Shown here piece by piece: positions 14,601 to 25,679 of a DNA stretch of 64,000 nt; the stretch's first letter is position 1; each line of letters begins with the position of its first letter. Position numbers and translations under genes: made by a program. The notes beneath the pieces were generated by a model. That model was not told the DNA's origin and did not search any database. It was given only the letters and a program-made list of their open reading frames with translations. Where the stretch lies: assembly GCF_036850765.1 (NCBI RefSeq), contig NC_089495.1, positions 194,697,847 to 194,761,846 on the forward strand. Direction: 5' to 3'. This DNA is from Saccopteryx bilineata. Lineage: Eukaryota; Chordata; Mammalia; Chiroptera; Emballonuridae.

Positions 14601-16930
14601 GGAAAGGAGAGAGATGAGAAGCATCAATCATCAGTTTTTCATTGTGACACCTTAGTTCATTGATTGCTTTCTCATATGTGCCTTGACTGGGGGGCTACAG
14701 CAGACCGAGTAACCCCTTGTTTGAACCAGCAACCTTGCGTCCAAGCTGGTGAATTTTGCTCAAACCAGATGAGTCTGCACTCAAGCTGGCGACCTCGGGG
14801 TCTCGAACCTGGGTCCTCCGCATCCCAGTCCAACGCTCTATCCACTGCGCCACCGCCTGGTCAGACCCAGCTGCTTGATAACTGATCCTTGGGGTCGCCT
14901 TCCTGTGCATGATGCCTGGCTGGGACTTTTGCTACTTAGGACTTGATTATCAGTCAGTCCTTGCTCAAACTGAAGCAGTCACCCCATGGGTGTGGCCTTT
15001 GTTTACTAACAGCAGCAGAGAGGGGTAGAGAGGCCCAGATGTGGGACAGGGCTCCAGGCCCCCTTCCTGCTGAGTCAGAAATAGAGGAGGGTGGTGAAGA
15101 GGAGGGAAGTGAGAGGCAGGGAGCCGCTACTGCCAGGACTAGCCAGGTCGGACTGGGTTTCAAGCCTGGCCGGGAGCAGGAGCTGGCAGGCCTCATTTTC
15201 CAAGTCAGTTTCTCATTTCTACAGAGAAGAAAACAGGGCCTCCTAGGCCCTCCCCCACACTGCTTTTCATCTAACCCCACCAACCCCCCAAATGGAGCCC
15301 TTAGGACAAGATTATTTTATACAGGGTGGGCACTGAGAATTGATTCACCTGCATTGTAAGGAGGCCACACAGGCTTTAGATGCCAGACGTTTTCAATCCA
15401 AAGCTAAGTAATAATAATAGAACTACTTTCTATTTTATGATACATTTTCTCGAGTACCTCATAATGCCAGACACAATGCTAAGGGCTTTCTTTCTGTGCT
15501 CTCTCGATTAGTTCCTGTGACAGTTCTCTGCATTACCCCCATTGCTCAGATGAGGAAATAGGGTCATTAAGGCTACACAACTCACCCAAGTTCAAACAAC
15601 TGGGATTTAAATCAAGTTCTGCATCCAAAACCCATGTTTTTAAACCAGTAGCCAATGCAACCTGGGTCTCAAGCCTGATCCAGATAATGTTTCTTCCTGT
15701 GTACCTTGTATCTTCCTACATTTTGCAAAATCCTGGGGGGCAAGGCAAGTGGGGGTACACACACCAGTTCTCTTCAAAACCAGGATAAGAGGCAGGTCCA
15801 TTATCCTTTCTTGGCCTCAGAGAAGCTGTCACTTGCCTGAGGACTTGCGCAAGTTACAGCCCCTTTCTGGCCTCAGTTTCCCTATCTGTAAAATGGGGGC
15901 AGCTATTTATAACTACACAGCTAGCCAGCTTCCCCCACCCCCATTAAGGAATTTGGAATCTTCCCTACGTTCTCTTAGCTAGACTTGTAGGCTCAGCCCA
16001 GGGATTCCTGGACCCACACTCACCACGTACTTGGAGGGGGGGTCCTTGACCACATTGGCGCTGGTCACCTCAAATAGCAGCCGCTGGGGCACCAGGGTGT
16101 TTCGGGACTTCTTCCAGAAGTCCTGCAGTTGCCGTGCCAGGAGCTGACCGCCCCGCTGCCCGTCAGGTGAGGGGTTCCGTTCTGCACAAGTACACAACCG
16201 GTCACATCAATAGGCCTGGGGCCAGGGTCGATATAAACCATGTGCCATGGCCTCACTCTTCCTAACACGTGACACAGCTTTATCTTCACTTGTCATAAAC
16301 GGAAACTGAAGGTCAGCAAGGGGCCAGATACTAAACACCGTGCTTGGCACAGTAGGTGCTAAATGAATATTACCACCCCCAAAACATCCCTCGCACATTA
16401 CCATTTGTATCCCAGACTCTACATTTAATGCCCCAGCAACCCTGAGGTGGGGGCGATTCCCCCCATTTGACACAAAGGAAAACATGGCTCAGAGAGGTGT
16501 TGTGACTCCCTCGAGGTCACACAGCCAAGAGAAGACTGAGACACTTAAAAGAAGTGTGGAAATTTCGGAGTTTAGGCAAGAGTAACTCAGAGCCCCCATG
16601 CTCGGAAAGCCTCTGAGATGGAGGCCCTATCCAGCCCCGGGGTTCCCGCCTCGGTCCTCGGCACTCGCCTGTGTCTTCTCCCGACGCCCCGTCCCCGGGA
16701 GGCAGCGGGTCGGGGCCGGCCACCTCGTCGTCCTCATCGTCCTCTTCGTCCTCGTCCTCGGCGCTGGTGAAGCTAAGGGTGCCGCTGAGGCGGGAGGACA
16801 GGCCCTCGGCGTCGTCGTCCTCCAGCTCCGAGCTCTCGGGGAACTGCTCGGCTTCGGGGCCGGCCGCCGCCTCCGCGGGGCCGTCGCCGCCCAGGGCGTG
16901 CCGCAGCCGGTGCAGGAGCCGCGAGGCCAT
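11665..16930 (-). CDS. SNX21: Sorting nexin 21, complete
   Basis: Endosomal PX-domain protein that binds phosphoinositides and huntingtin-linked trafficking partners. Coding exons on the minus strand: 16930-16669, 16181-16024, 12339-11665, giving 364 aa. The N-terminal 140 residues include an acidic, Ser-rich low-complexity stretch (SELEDDDAEG, then DEDEEDDEDDE). The PX domain spans about residues 95-235, with the lipid-binding RRYSDF motif at 161-166 and basic FPRKRLRRNF. The C-terminal part (about 255-364) is the helical PX-associated B domain (LYREALALWANAWQLQAQ). Start: ATG at 16930 (MASRLLHRLRHAL). Human isoform 1 starts nine residues earlier, but the corresponding upstream codons here contain no ATG. 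Intron 1 has a GC donor (ACAG then GCGAGT at 16668-16663); this is the only choice that keeps the frame. Intron 2 is 3.7 kb and holds an hAT MITE and a SINE-III. Confidence 0.94.
14022..14316. mobile_element. hAT non-autonomous element, perfect TSD
   Basis: A 295-bp element, left end CAGTGGTCCCCAACC and right end GGTTGGGACCACTG, flanked by a perfect 8-bp duplication CCCTAAGT (14014-14021 and 14317-14324). In SNX21 intron 2. Intact ends and duplication point to a fairly young insertion. Confidence 0.9.
14553..14865 (-). mobile_element. SINE-III full-length
   Basis: Reverse SINE-III; perfect 11-bp duplication CCCAGCTGCTT at 14542-14552 and 14866-14876. Confidence 0.88.
15400..15920 (+). repeat. 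MIR-type fragments
   Basis: Two old MIR-like stretches in SNX21 intron 2, around 15500-15620 and 15830-15905 (CCTCAGTTTCCCTATCTGTA), with nothing coding between them. Confidence 0.45.
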
Positions 16931-17420
16931 GGCACCCTGGGGGGAGTGCGGGCAGCGGGCGCCGGGGAGCGGCGGACAGAGGGTCCTGGGCGGGGGCCGG
17001 AGCTCGCCCCCGGCCCCCCGCGGAGGGGCGGGGCCCAGGCGGGGGAGGGGCGCCGCGGGAGACCCGCCCCTGCCCGTTGGGGTCCTGCGAGGCTCGGGGC
17101 TCAGCTCGCGTCGTCCTCCGTCGCCCGCTCCCCTTGGCGCCGCGCACTTCTCGGGAGGCTCCGGGACTCTCCGCACGTCCCTTTCGCCCCCTGGTGCGTC
17201 TGTACCTCCGGTACCCCGCGGTGCACTCCGGGGCGCCCCGCTCCCCAGGGGTCCGGGCACCGCCGGCCGCGCTTTACTGCAGCCGGCGGGGCTCCACCGG
17301 CCTCCGCCGGGCCCAGCTGCTCCGAGCTCCTCTCGGGCCGCTCTCTGCCGCCGCCCCGCCCCCGGCCCCGCCCGCTGCCCGGAGCCGCCCGGGAATCCCG
17401 AGCCTTTCGCTCCGGCAGAG
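16620..17420. promoter_or_regulatory. SNX21: CpG island over SNX21 exon 1
   Basis: Very GC- and CpG-rich stretch covering the first coding exon and ~500 bp upstream of the SNX21 ATG, with several GC boxes (for example near 16990-17070 and 17350-17370). No TATA box seen. Long open readings here on both strands are GC artefacts. Confidence 0.75.
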
Positions 17421-18801
17421 ACTTGGAATCCTGGGTAGGCCTGAGCGAGCCCCAGACCTCCTGCCGCGTCGTCCCTAACCCTGAGAGGCTCACACCCTCC
17501 CTGAACCCTCCCACTCTTTTCGGAGACTCAGGCTGGTCCCAATCTAGCCCCCAGTTTCCACCCACCACTCTTCAACTTTACAAAGCCATTATTCGGTAAT
17601 GAGAAGCCCATCTTTCCGGTGAGAATACTAAGGCCAAGGGAAGACTCGTGATTTAGCTGGAATCTGAGTTTGCTGAGCCGAGGTTTTCTCCTATATAAAA
17701 CAGGAACAATTAATTGCCAGCACTCATTTTGCAGCTTTTATAAGGACCCTAATCTAGTGCCTGTCAGAGAGCAGGGCTGACGAAATGACCGGTTACATGA
17801 TTTCCGTTTCCACAGTGTTCACAGGCTTTTACAATCTCATATGAGCCTCTCACTTAGGAAGTAGGCAAACGGTGAAACTGAGACCCAGATGCTGAGTTAC
17901 TTAGTTGCCCAAAGTCACACAGTTTGCCAAGAGATTTGAGTATGGGGCCTCCCAGTCCAGGTCTCCTGAGTTACGTGTTCTGTTCTTTTCCCATGAAGCA
18001 GGCAGAGTAATCTCAGCAGGTCCTCTGCAAGGCTGTTTTATCTTTTACCCAGAGGGGCAGCAGCAGGTCAAGAAGAATTTATTGTGGCTTCCTGTCAGGA
18101 GGCCCAGATAGCAGTCCCTGACAGGGCTGATATTGCTAGTTATACAACTGAACAAAGACCTACCCATTTTGAATGGGACAGGAGAGGGGGGTCAGAGGAA
18201 ATAGATTGGAATGGAAAACACGCTCCATGCCTTTCAGGACTCTTCTTTCTGGAAGATCCGTTGTGTCATACATCCTGTTCTAGGCACTTTACATGAGGTC
18301 ACATATCACCTCACAACATCCTGGGGAGGAGGTTGTCATTGGACAATAATGTTTCAATTTCTAGATGAAGAAACTGAGACAAATTAAATTTCCCAAAGTC
18401 CACAGCTAGAAAAATAAGGGAGTTGGGATTTAAGGCCAAGTCTGTGTAATTTCAAAGCTCTAAGTAGTCTTCATTCAGCTCACCAGCAGGGTGTTGAGGC
18501 AGAAAAATACACTTTGCCCTGGCTGGATAACTCGGTTGGTCAGAGCATCGTCCTGAAGCTCAGAGGTTGCCAGTTCAGTCCTGGGTCAGGGCACATACAG
18601 GAACAGATTAATATTCCTTTCAAATCAATAAAATAAATATTTTTAAAAAGCACACTTCATTCATCCATTCATTCATCCAACACTCACTCATTCACCAAAC
18701 ACTGGCTGAATATTAACTTGTACTTTGGCATATGCCTCATAGATCTGGATACAAAGCAAGATACAATTTATAAAACTATGGGTGGTTAAAACCAGAAGGG
18801 T
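17421..18801. other. SNX21-TNNC2 spacer, left part
   Basis: No gene seen. Contains MIR-like stretches near 17820-17960 and 18260-18480 and one SINE-IV (listed). Confidence 0.5.
18517..18650 (+). mobile_element. SINE-IV
   Basis: Head CCCTGGCTGGATAACTCGG, then a short AT-rich tail. Confidence 0.6.
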
Positions 18802-19650
18802 GGCAACTTCCCTGACCTCCATCTCTCCTCCATCTTTCTTACCTCGGGGCCAGGGAACCTTACCGGGCAGGATGCGCGCTCTGTACTCAATAAAGCCGTT
18901 TATTATTCCACACTTTGCGGCTCTGGCCCATTCCTTCCTTCTCGGCGGGGGAAAAATACCTTACATTTTGGTGCCGAAACCCGGGAAGGAGTTAGAAGTC
19001 TGCAAGGACCGCTCCTTCCCCCCCCCCCCCTCCGAGAAAGAACCAGGATCTCCGACATTTCACCCACTTTGGCGCATGGTGCGGTATGTCCCCTGCCTCC
19101 AGCTTTCCTCTCAGTTCTTTCCTCCGAGACTCCCTGTCCGAAACCGTAGCTACGTCAGGGAAGTCTTTTCAGTCCGACCGAGTGCATTTGCTTTGGAGAT
19201 GTCCGGAGCATTTCCACTTTACCTTTTTTGTCCGTGGCCGGACCTTGAGTTTTAGGACGCTAATACTCAAGTCTGACCACTCCGAGAACTGAGGGCAGCT
19301 GTGGGGGCACAGGAATCTCCCTCCCTAAGGAAGAAGAAACTGTTCTTCTCCGCTGTGGCCAGGCCACAGAACCCACTGAATTAGCCTCCTGAAGGGACTT
19401 TTGGTGTTAACACCCTCACCAATTTAACTATCGCCAAAAAAGCTGGGAACTGATTGGAGATCTCTTACATTCACGGCTTCTAATTATTCGCGCACCTGTC
19501 CTTAATCTCTGTGCCGCCTGTTCCACCGCGCAGGCCTTTTTCTGGCCAGAGAAACCTCACCTAAAATCTCTATTCCTAATCTTTCCTTCTCCGCGGACTC
19601 CAAACTCTCTCTCCCTCCTGTTTGACCCCCCCCCCAAAAAAAGGAAAAAA
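18802..19650 (+). mobile_element. Endogenous retrovirus leader copy (R-U5-PBS), probably L1-mobilised
   Basis: Holds the right part of a retroviral LTR: AATAAA at 18889-18894 and a U5-like stretch to about 18965. Next is a primer-binding site at 18969-18986 complementary to the 3' end of tRNA-Phe, as in the class I ERV-F group. About 640 bp of leader follow, then an A-rich tail (19636-19650). There is no U3 at the left. The insert is bounded by AAAACCAGAAGGGT (18788-18801) and AAAACCCAGAAGGGT (19651-19665); the left one follows TT, giving the L1 endonuclease site TT/AAAA. This suggests a retroviral RNA copied in by L1 rather than a provirus. No intact viral gene is present. Confidence 0.65.
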
Positions 19651-19714
19651 AAAACCCAGAAGGGTCCCTCAGAAGTCTGGTCTGGAACTTTCATTTAACA
19701 GATGGATATAGCCT

Positions 19715-19905
19715 GAGGCTCAGTCAGGGGAAGGAGCTTACCCTGGGTCATGCCAGCAGGGCCAGAATGAGGAGCTCTCCTAATGTCCTGTACTCTCTCT
19801 CCACTACTCTTAGAGGCTCAGTCAGGGGAAGGAGCTTACCCTGGGTCATGCCAGCAGGGCCAGAATGAGATCTCCTAATGTCCTGTACTCTCCACTACTC
19901 TTAGA
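19715..19905. repeat. Two-copy tandem duplication, ~98-bp unit
   Basis: Unit GAGGCTCAGTCAGGGGAAGG... starts at 19715 and again at 19813; the second copy has small deletions (after AGAATGAG and in the CT run). Directly right of the retroviral insert. Confidence 0.85.
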
Positions 19906-20086
19906 CTCTGTATGGATATCTTCCTTTGAGCCTCTGAGAGGTGGTCATCAAATTCATCCTTGCATCCATTCAGTAACAGGAAGCTCATTACCTGATGAGG
20001 TTGTCTGTTCCTGTTATCGGTCAACTGTGACTTTTAGGAACTTCCTCCTTATATGGAACCAGATGTCACTTAGTTCAGTTATTCTT

Positions 20087-20429
20087 AATTTTTATTTATT
20101 TATTTATTTTTTTACAGAGACAGAGAGAGTCAGAGAGAGGGATAGATAGGGACAGACAGACAGGAATGAAGAGAGATGAGAAACATCAATTATCAGTTTT
20201 TCGTTGTGACTTTAGTTGTTCATTGATTGCTTTCTCATATGTGCCTTGACCGTGCGGCTACAGCAGACTGAGTAACCCCTTGCTCGAGCCAGCGACCTTG
20301 GGTCCAAGCTGGTGAACTCTGCTCAAAGCAGATGAGTCTGCACTCAATCTGGCAACCTCGGGGTCTCAAACCTGGGTCCTCCACATCCCAGTCCGACATT
20401 CTATCCACTGTGCCACCGCCTGGTCAGGC
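20087..20429 (-). mobile_element. SINE-III full-length
   Basis: Reverse SINE-III with a perfect 16-bp duplication TAGTTCAGTTATTCTT at 20071-20086 and 20430-20445. Confidence 0.9.
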
Positions 20430-20713
20430 TAGTTCAGTTATTCTTTAAAAGGACACATATTTACTGAACACTTGCAAAGTACCAGGTGTTGGGTGCTGGG
20501 GAATGCAATGGGTAAACAGAAAACTGTCTCTGGTCTGTGGATCTCAGAACAGGCTGCGATTTTGTGATATGCTCAGTGCTATGATTGAGGAAACTACTGG
20601 AGACCACCTGGGACTCCCTTAGCCTGGGTGTAGGGGAGGAGGGATCCTGGAGGAAGTGATGGTAAAGCTGAGATAGATGATCGGGAAGTAGGAAGATTAA
20701 GAAAGTGAAGATG

Positions 20714-21019
20714 GGCCTGACTGGTGGTGACACAGTGCATAGAGTGTTGACCTGGGGCACTGAGGTCCCAGGTTCAAAACCTCAAGATGAGCGTGGGCTC
20801 GTCTGGCTTGAGTGCAGGCTTGCCAGCTTGAGCGCAGGGTCACTAACAAGCCAAAGGTCACTGGCTTGAGCGGAAGGTTACTGGCTTGAGCCAAAGGTTA
20901 CTGGCTTGAGCAAGGGGTCACTGGCTTAGCTTGAGCTCCCTGGTCAAGGCACATACGAAGAGCAATCAACAAACAACTAAAGTGATGAAACTACAAGTTG
21001 ATGCTTCTCATCTCTCTCC

Positions 21020-21060
<41 letters not shown>

Positions 21061-21066
21061 AAAAAA
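20714..21066 (+). mobile_element. SINE-III variant with CTGGCTTGAG repeats
   Basis: SINE-III head followed by several diverged copies of a ~20-bp GGTCACTGGCTTGAGC motif and a (CT)n tail (about 21020-21060). Confidence 0.75.
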
Positions 21067-21435
21067 GGGCAGATGGGAATTTCTGGCAGAAAACAACCCC
21101 GCATGTGCCTGGAGGCTATACAGGATGGTGTTTGGAGCAGAGTAGCATGCAAGGTGGGGAGGGAAGAGGAGTGAGATTGGAGGGGTAAGTAGGGTCTTGC
21201 TTGAATGCACTGAGGTTGGACCTTACTACTTACTTCCCTGAATAAATGAAAAAACAAATTAATGAATAAATGATTGCCGAGAGTGCCACACCCTCTGTTC
21301 CAAAGGGATCAACTGGTTCCAATGTTTGTGTCCAAATTGGAATCCCCTAGGTGTTCTCGCCCCTTGGCCCTCTGCCTGGCTGGGAGAGACCTTATTTAGC
21401 CTGGCCTGGCTCCGCTGAGCTTTCCTTAGGAATGT

Positions 21436-21480
21436 CTATATATAGGGGAAGAAGGCAGCCCAGTTGTCACTGTCCATCTG
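21436..21480 (+). promoter_or_regulatory. TNNC2: Candidate TNNC2 muscle promoter: MEF2/TATA plus E-boxes
   Basis: CTATATATAG (21436-21445) is a perfect match to the MEF2 consensus and also a TATA-like box; E-boxes CAGTTG (21461-21466) and CATCTG (21475-21480) follow. It lies ~1.5 kb before the TNNC2 ATG, which would need a non-coding first exon; the resulting gene span of ~4.2 kb is close to the human gene as remembered. Inference only. Confidence 0.45.
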
Positions 21481-21965
21481 CCTTCCTTGTGTCCAGCCCC
21501 CACTCATTGGCTCCAGCCTCTGCGCTCTGATGTCTCAGTGCTCTTTCTCTGGCCTTAGCCATTGACCATGAAACTTGCCCACCCCCAACACCCAGCCTGG
21601 ACCCTGTGGATTCTCAGGCAGGCTCCCTTTGGACCTAACTTGATCTACCCACCTCTTCACTCTCCAGATGGCCAGCTGTGTGCCTCCAGGCTTCCTCACT
21701 GAGCTCCAGCAAGGGACCACCTACCCCATTACCTATTTAGGGAAACTTCCCCTGGCTCCCCTCCTCCCCCAAAAAGTGAATCCCAAATATCCTTTCCCTG
21801 GAGAAGGTAAACTTGAGAAAAGTCTCTGTTTTTAATGTTGATTTCTCTTCCAAGTGCACACCCTATATCCTGGACCCCTGCGTACATTTCTCCTTCTGCC
21901 TGGGCCCCCCAAGGCAGAAGGTCCCAACTTTCTATCGGTAAGCATGAATAAGAATTGCCAACATG

Positions 21966-22156
21966 GGGCCTGACCCGTGGGGGTGCAGTGGATAAAGCGT
22001 CGACCTGGAAATGCTGAGGTCACCGGTTCGAAACCCTGGGCTTGCCTGGTCAAGGCACATATGGGAGTTGATGCTTCCAGCTCTTCCCCCCTGTCTTTCT
22101 CTCCTCTCTCTCTCTCCTCTCTAAAATGAGTAAATAAAAATATTAAAAAAAGAAAA
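21966..22156 (+). mobile_element. SINE-II full-length
   Basis: Flanked by AGAATTGCCAACATG at 21951-21965 and 22157-22171. Confidence 0.9.
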
Positions 22157-22960
22157 AGAATTGCCAACATGATTATGATTTACAAAGCTCCCCAATAAAA
22201 AGGGAATAAAAATAGTTGCCACCTCATAGGATGAGTACTATTATAGATGAGATCATGTGGTAAAAATGTTTAGCACAGTGTGTGGCACATCATAGAGGTT
22301 CAATAACTGTGGCTGTCACTTTCTTCTCCTCCTGTCCACTGCCCCTTATCATGGTTCAAAGACAGGACATTCCAATTGCCTATGTAACTGGCACAAGCTA
22401 AGTGATTTGTATCTGGGCTCCCATATGCCACAGTCTCTCTGTGAGGGAAGTTATGACTAGCCCCGTCTCACAGATAAGGAAACTGAAGCTCAGAGCAGCA
22501 TTGCCACCTGTCTAAGGTTACACATGGATCTTGGGTTTCAGATTTCAGGGCTTGTGCTCTCCCCATTCCACCATGTACCTTCACTTTTCTCTATTCTCAT
22601 CATCCTTACCCATCTTGGAACAAGTGTACTTCTTGAGGTTGCTAAGGCAGTGGAGCAGGGCGGGTTCTCCTCATAAGAATCTAGGACGTCAAGGCCTGCC
22701 ACCTGCTCCAAGTCTTCAATTTCTCTGCAAGGGCCCTTGGCTAAATTAGGTAATGGGCTAGGACACTGAGACAAGTGGCGGTGGGGGGGCTCACCGATCC
22801 CAGGATCTGATTGGCCAGGGCATCCAGTCCTGAGGAGCAGGGAGGTGGGAGGAGAGGGTGTCCCTACAAATCCCAAGGGCTGGAACAGGCTAGAACATCT
22901 TTGGGTGGTGGAGTGCAGAGGAGGTGGCCCATTACAGAAGAGTCCCTGTGACCAGCAACC

Positions 22961-25528
22961 ATGGTAAGGACAAGAAGGGACTTCATTCTTTTGCTTGTTG
23001 GAGCACTTCTGGGCCTCTTTCAGACCGGATCTGGGTGCTCTGTGTGGCAGTAACTTAAACATTTGAAGGTGGAATGTGATGGTTCCTGAAGCCCAGGAGG
23101 AAGCCTGGGAAGAAAGCCTTGGCCTTCTCTGGGAAGGGCAGGCTGGGATGTTCCAGGCACTGATCCTCAAAGTGTGCCGATTCCCCGCAGATCTTCTGAG
23201 ACTGCCAGCAATCTTGGTCACAGAACTGTGATCAAGTCTCAGCTTGTGTCTACCTTAGCTTGGTGGAGATGGGGACCCTGAGGGCCAGCGTGGGTCATCC
23301 AGTGGCAAGAAGCCTGGCCAAGCCCTCCTGTGGGCTGGAAGCCTGGCCAAGCCCTCCTGTGGCCAGCAAGAGAAAGGCCCCTCTGGAAGATGGGAAGTCT
23401 GCGGGGCCTCAAGCCAGCTCAGGTGCAGGACTCCAGGGGCTCCCAAGTTGATGAGAAGGGCCGGTGATGACAGACCAGAGTTAGAGACCTCAGCCTCCCA
23501 GACAGGGGTTTTGATTGGAGCTGTCATCTTCCTCTGAGACCCCCCTCCTCCCCACTGCACTTCAAGGAGTAACTAAACCCAGGAGGCCAGCTGCTATTGC
23601 CCTCGCCAGACTAAAATTAGCCAGCCCTCCTGACGTGGGCACAGAGGAGGGGAGGTGGGTGGGGGGCAAGAAGGAGGGCCAGCACCCCGCAAGCTGAACT
23701 CCTTGGCTGCCTCAGCCTTTCCCAAAGACCCCTACCCAGATGCAACCAGAAACCCCACAGAAATCTTATTTTTACCTCCACAAAGCCCCCATCACGTTCT
23801 GCCCGGCCGGAGTGGCATTTACTCCAGTGACTGCACCATCTCTGCAAGTTCCCAGAAGGGAGGGATGATGTGTCTGACTCTGCTTGGTGGTCCCAGTGCC
23901 TAGTCTATGGCCTGACACTGAGTAGGTGCTCCATAACTTGCTATTGCATCATTAATTTAGAACACTTTTTTGAGCACCCATTGAAGTACTAGGCACAGGT
24001 AGGAAGCTAGGGAAAATGGGAATATCATGCAGGAATAGTGTCCACTTTACAAAGTCCGTTCACAGCGCTGATTTCATTTCACCTCTGAAAAGTTGGTTGA
24101 GAAGAGGTGAGGGGATGAGGGGACATTAAGCGACTTGTCCAAGGTTACTGGAGGGCTCCTGTTTGACCGCTGATTGCTAAGTGAGAGGGCCTTGGGGATC
24201 ACCTGTGTCCTCCCTAGCTCTCTGGAACTGGGCTTTGGGGGCCGAAGGCACAGGCAGAAGGGGTGGCTAGTTTGGAGTGGTTCTCCGGAGGACCAAGGGG
24301 CACTTACAGAGATGAGGGTTGACAACGAGGTTAAGGCACAATGCGCCCCAGGCCTGCTCCTTCCGCTCTCTGACTCCGTGTCTTCTGCAGACGGACCAGC
24401 AGGCTGAGGCCCGGTCCTACCTCAGCGAGGAGATGATCGCTGGTGAGTGTGGGTGGGCAGGCTGGCTGTTGGGTGATGTGTGCAGGGATGCTCCGTGCCT
24501 GGGTAGGATGGGAGGGTAGTAGATGGGAAGCTGACAGTACAGCCAAGCTCACTCCGCCCTTTGCCTTCCTTCCTCTGGCAGAGTTCAAGGCCGCCTTTGA
24601 CATGTTTGACGCTGATGGTGGCGGTGACATCAGCGTCAAGGAGTTGGGGACAGTGATGAGGATGCTGGGCCAAACACCCACCAAAGAGGAGTTGGACGCC
24701 ATCATTGAGGAGGTGGACGAGGATGGTGAGCTGGTAGCCCTCCGAGGCAGGGCGCGAGGGCGGTGGGCAGAGGCGAGCATCCAGGCACCCGGGACTCGGG
24801 TTCACTCACCGCCTGTTTCCCTCAGGCAGCGGCACCATCGACTTCGAGGAGTTCTTGGTCATGATGGTGCGCCAGATGAAAGAGGACGCGAAGGGGAAGA
24901 GCGAGGAGGAGCTGGCCGAGTGTTTCCGCATCTTTGACAGGTGCGCTGGGGGCCTGGGAGCCGAGGCCGGCGCTGGGCAGTGCGCGCCTGGCCAGCAGGG
25001 CGCAGAGGTTCTCGGGGTGAGCAGGGTGCAGGAGGGGGCGTCATGCCTGGCAAGCCCCTGCCCGCCCTGAGCCCCGCCCTGTCCCTCCGCCCCGAAGGAA
25101 CGCAGACGGCTACATCGATGCGGAGGAGCTGGCTGAGATCTTCAGGTCCTCCGGCGAGCACGTGACAGACGAGGAGATCGAATCCTTGATGAAAGACGGG
25201 GATAAGAACAACGATGGCCGCATTGACTTCGACGGTGAGGGCCGCGGGAGCGTGGGGAGCCGGGGCCACGGGGCCACGTGGGAGCGTCCGGGGCGGAGCT
25301 GGGCGGAGCCTGACCAAGTTCCTCCCACGGGCACGTCGGGAGCTGCGGCCGGATTTGTCCAATTTATCATTCCGCGCCTGAGCACCCCCTTGGCGTGGCC
25401 GGAGCCCCGGCCGGACGCACCGTCCCCTGACCTGCACCCGCCGCGCAGGGCTCCGCGTCCCGAGGGGACCCCGACAGCCTGTTCCTCTTCCCGCAGAGTT
25501 CCTGAAGATGATGGAGGGCGTGCAGTAA
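22961..25528 (+). CDS. TNNC2: Troponin C2, fast skeletal type, complete
   Basis: Calcium sensor of the thin filament in fast skeletal muscle; calcium binding releases troponin I inhibition. Coding exons: 22961-22963, 24391-24442, 24582-24725, 24826-24940, 25098-25234, 25497-25528, total 483 nt, 160 aa as in human. The first coding exon holds only the ATG, directly followed by the donor GTAAGG. Protein begins [20 protein letters not shown] and has four EF-hand loops: [36 protein letters not shown] and [12 protein letters not shown]. All four keep acidic residues at positions 1 and 12, so all should bind calcium; cardiac TNNC1 has a dead first loop, which excludes that paralogue. It ends [10 protein letters not shown]. 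All introns are GT-AG. Differences from human are few and conservative (for example Ser for Ala in IFRSSGEH). Confidence 0.97.
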
Positions 25529-25650
25529 GAAGTCGGCCCTCATCCCCACCGAGACCGCGTGGCCCTCGGGAGTGGGGGCTCTGCCCCGCCCCGTGTCATT
25601 CCCCGCCCGGGAGGGCGGCGCGGCCACTTCTGGGATCCCCCTCTAGAATG

Positions 25651-25656
25651 AATAAA
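25651..25656 (+). terminator. TNNC2: TNNC2 poly(A) signal
   Basis: AATAAA 123 bp after the stop codon. Confidence 0.88.
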
Positions 25657-25679
25657 AGCAACCGTTGCAAAGTGCATGG

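Noticed and set aside
16517..17599. Several long open readings on both strands over the SNX21 CpG island
   Set aside because: GC-rich composition lowers stop frequency; only the SNX21 frame is conserved.
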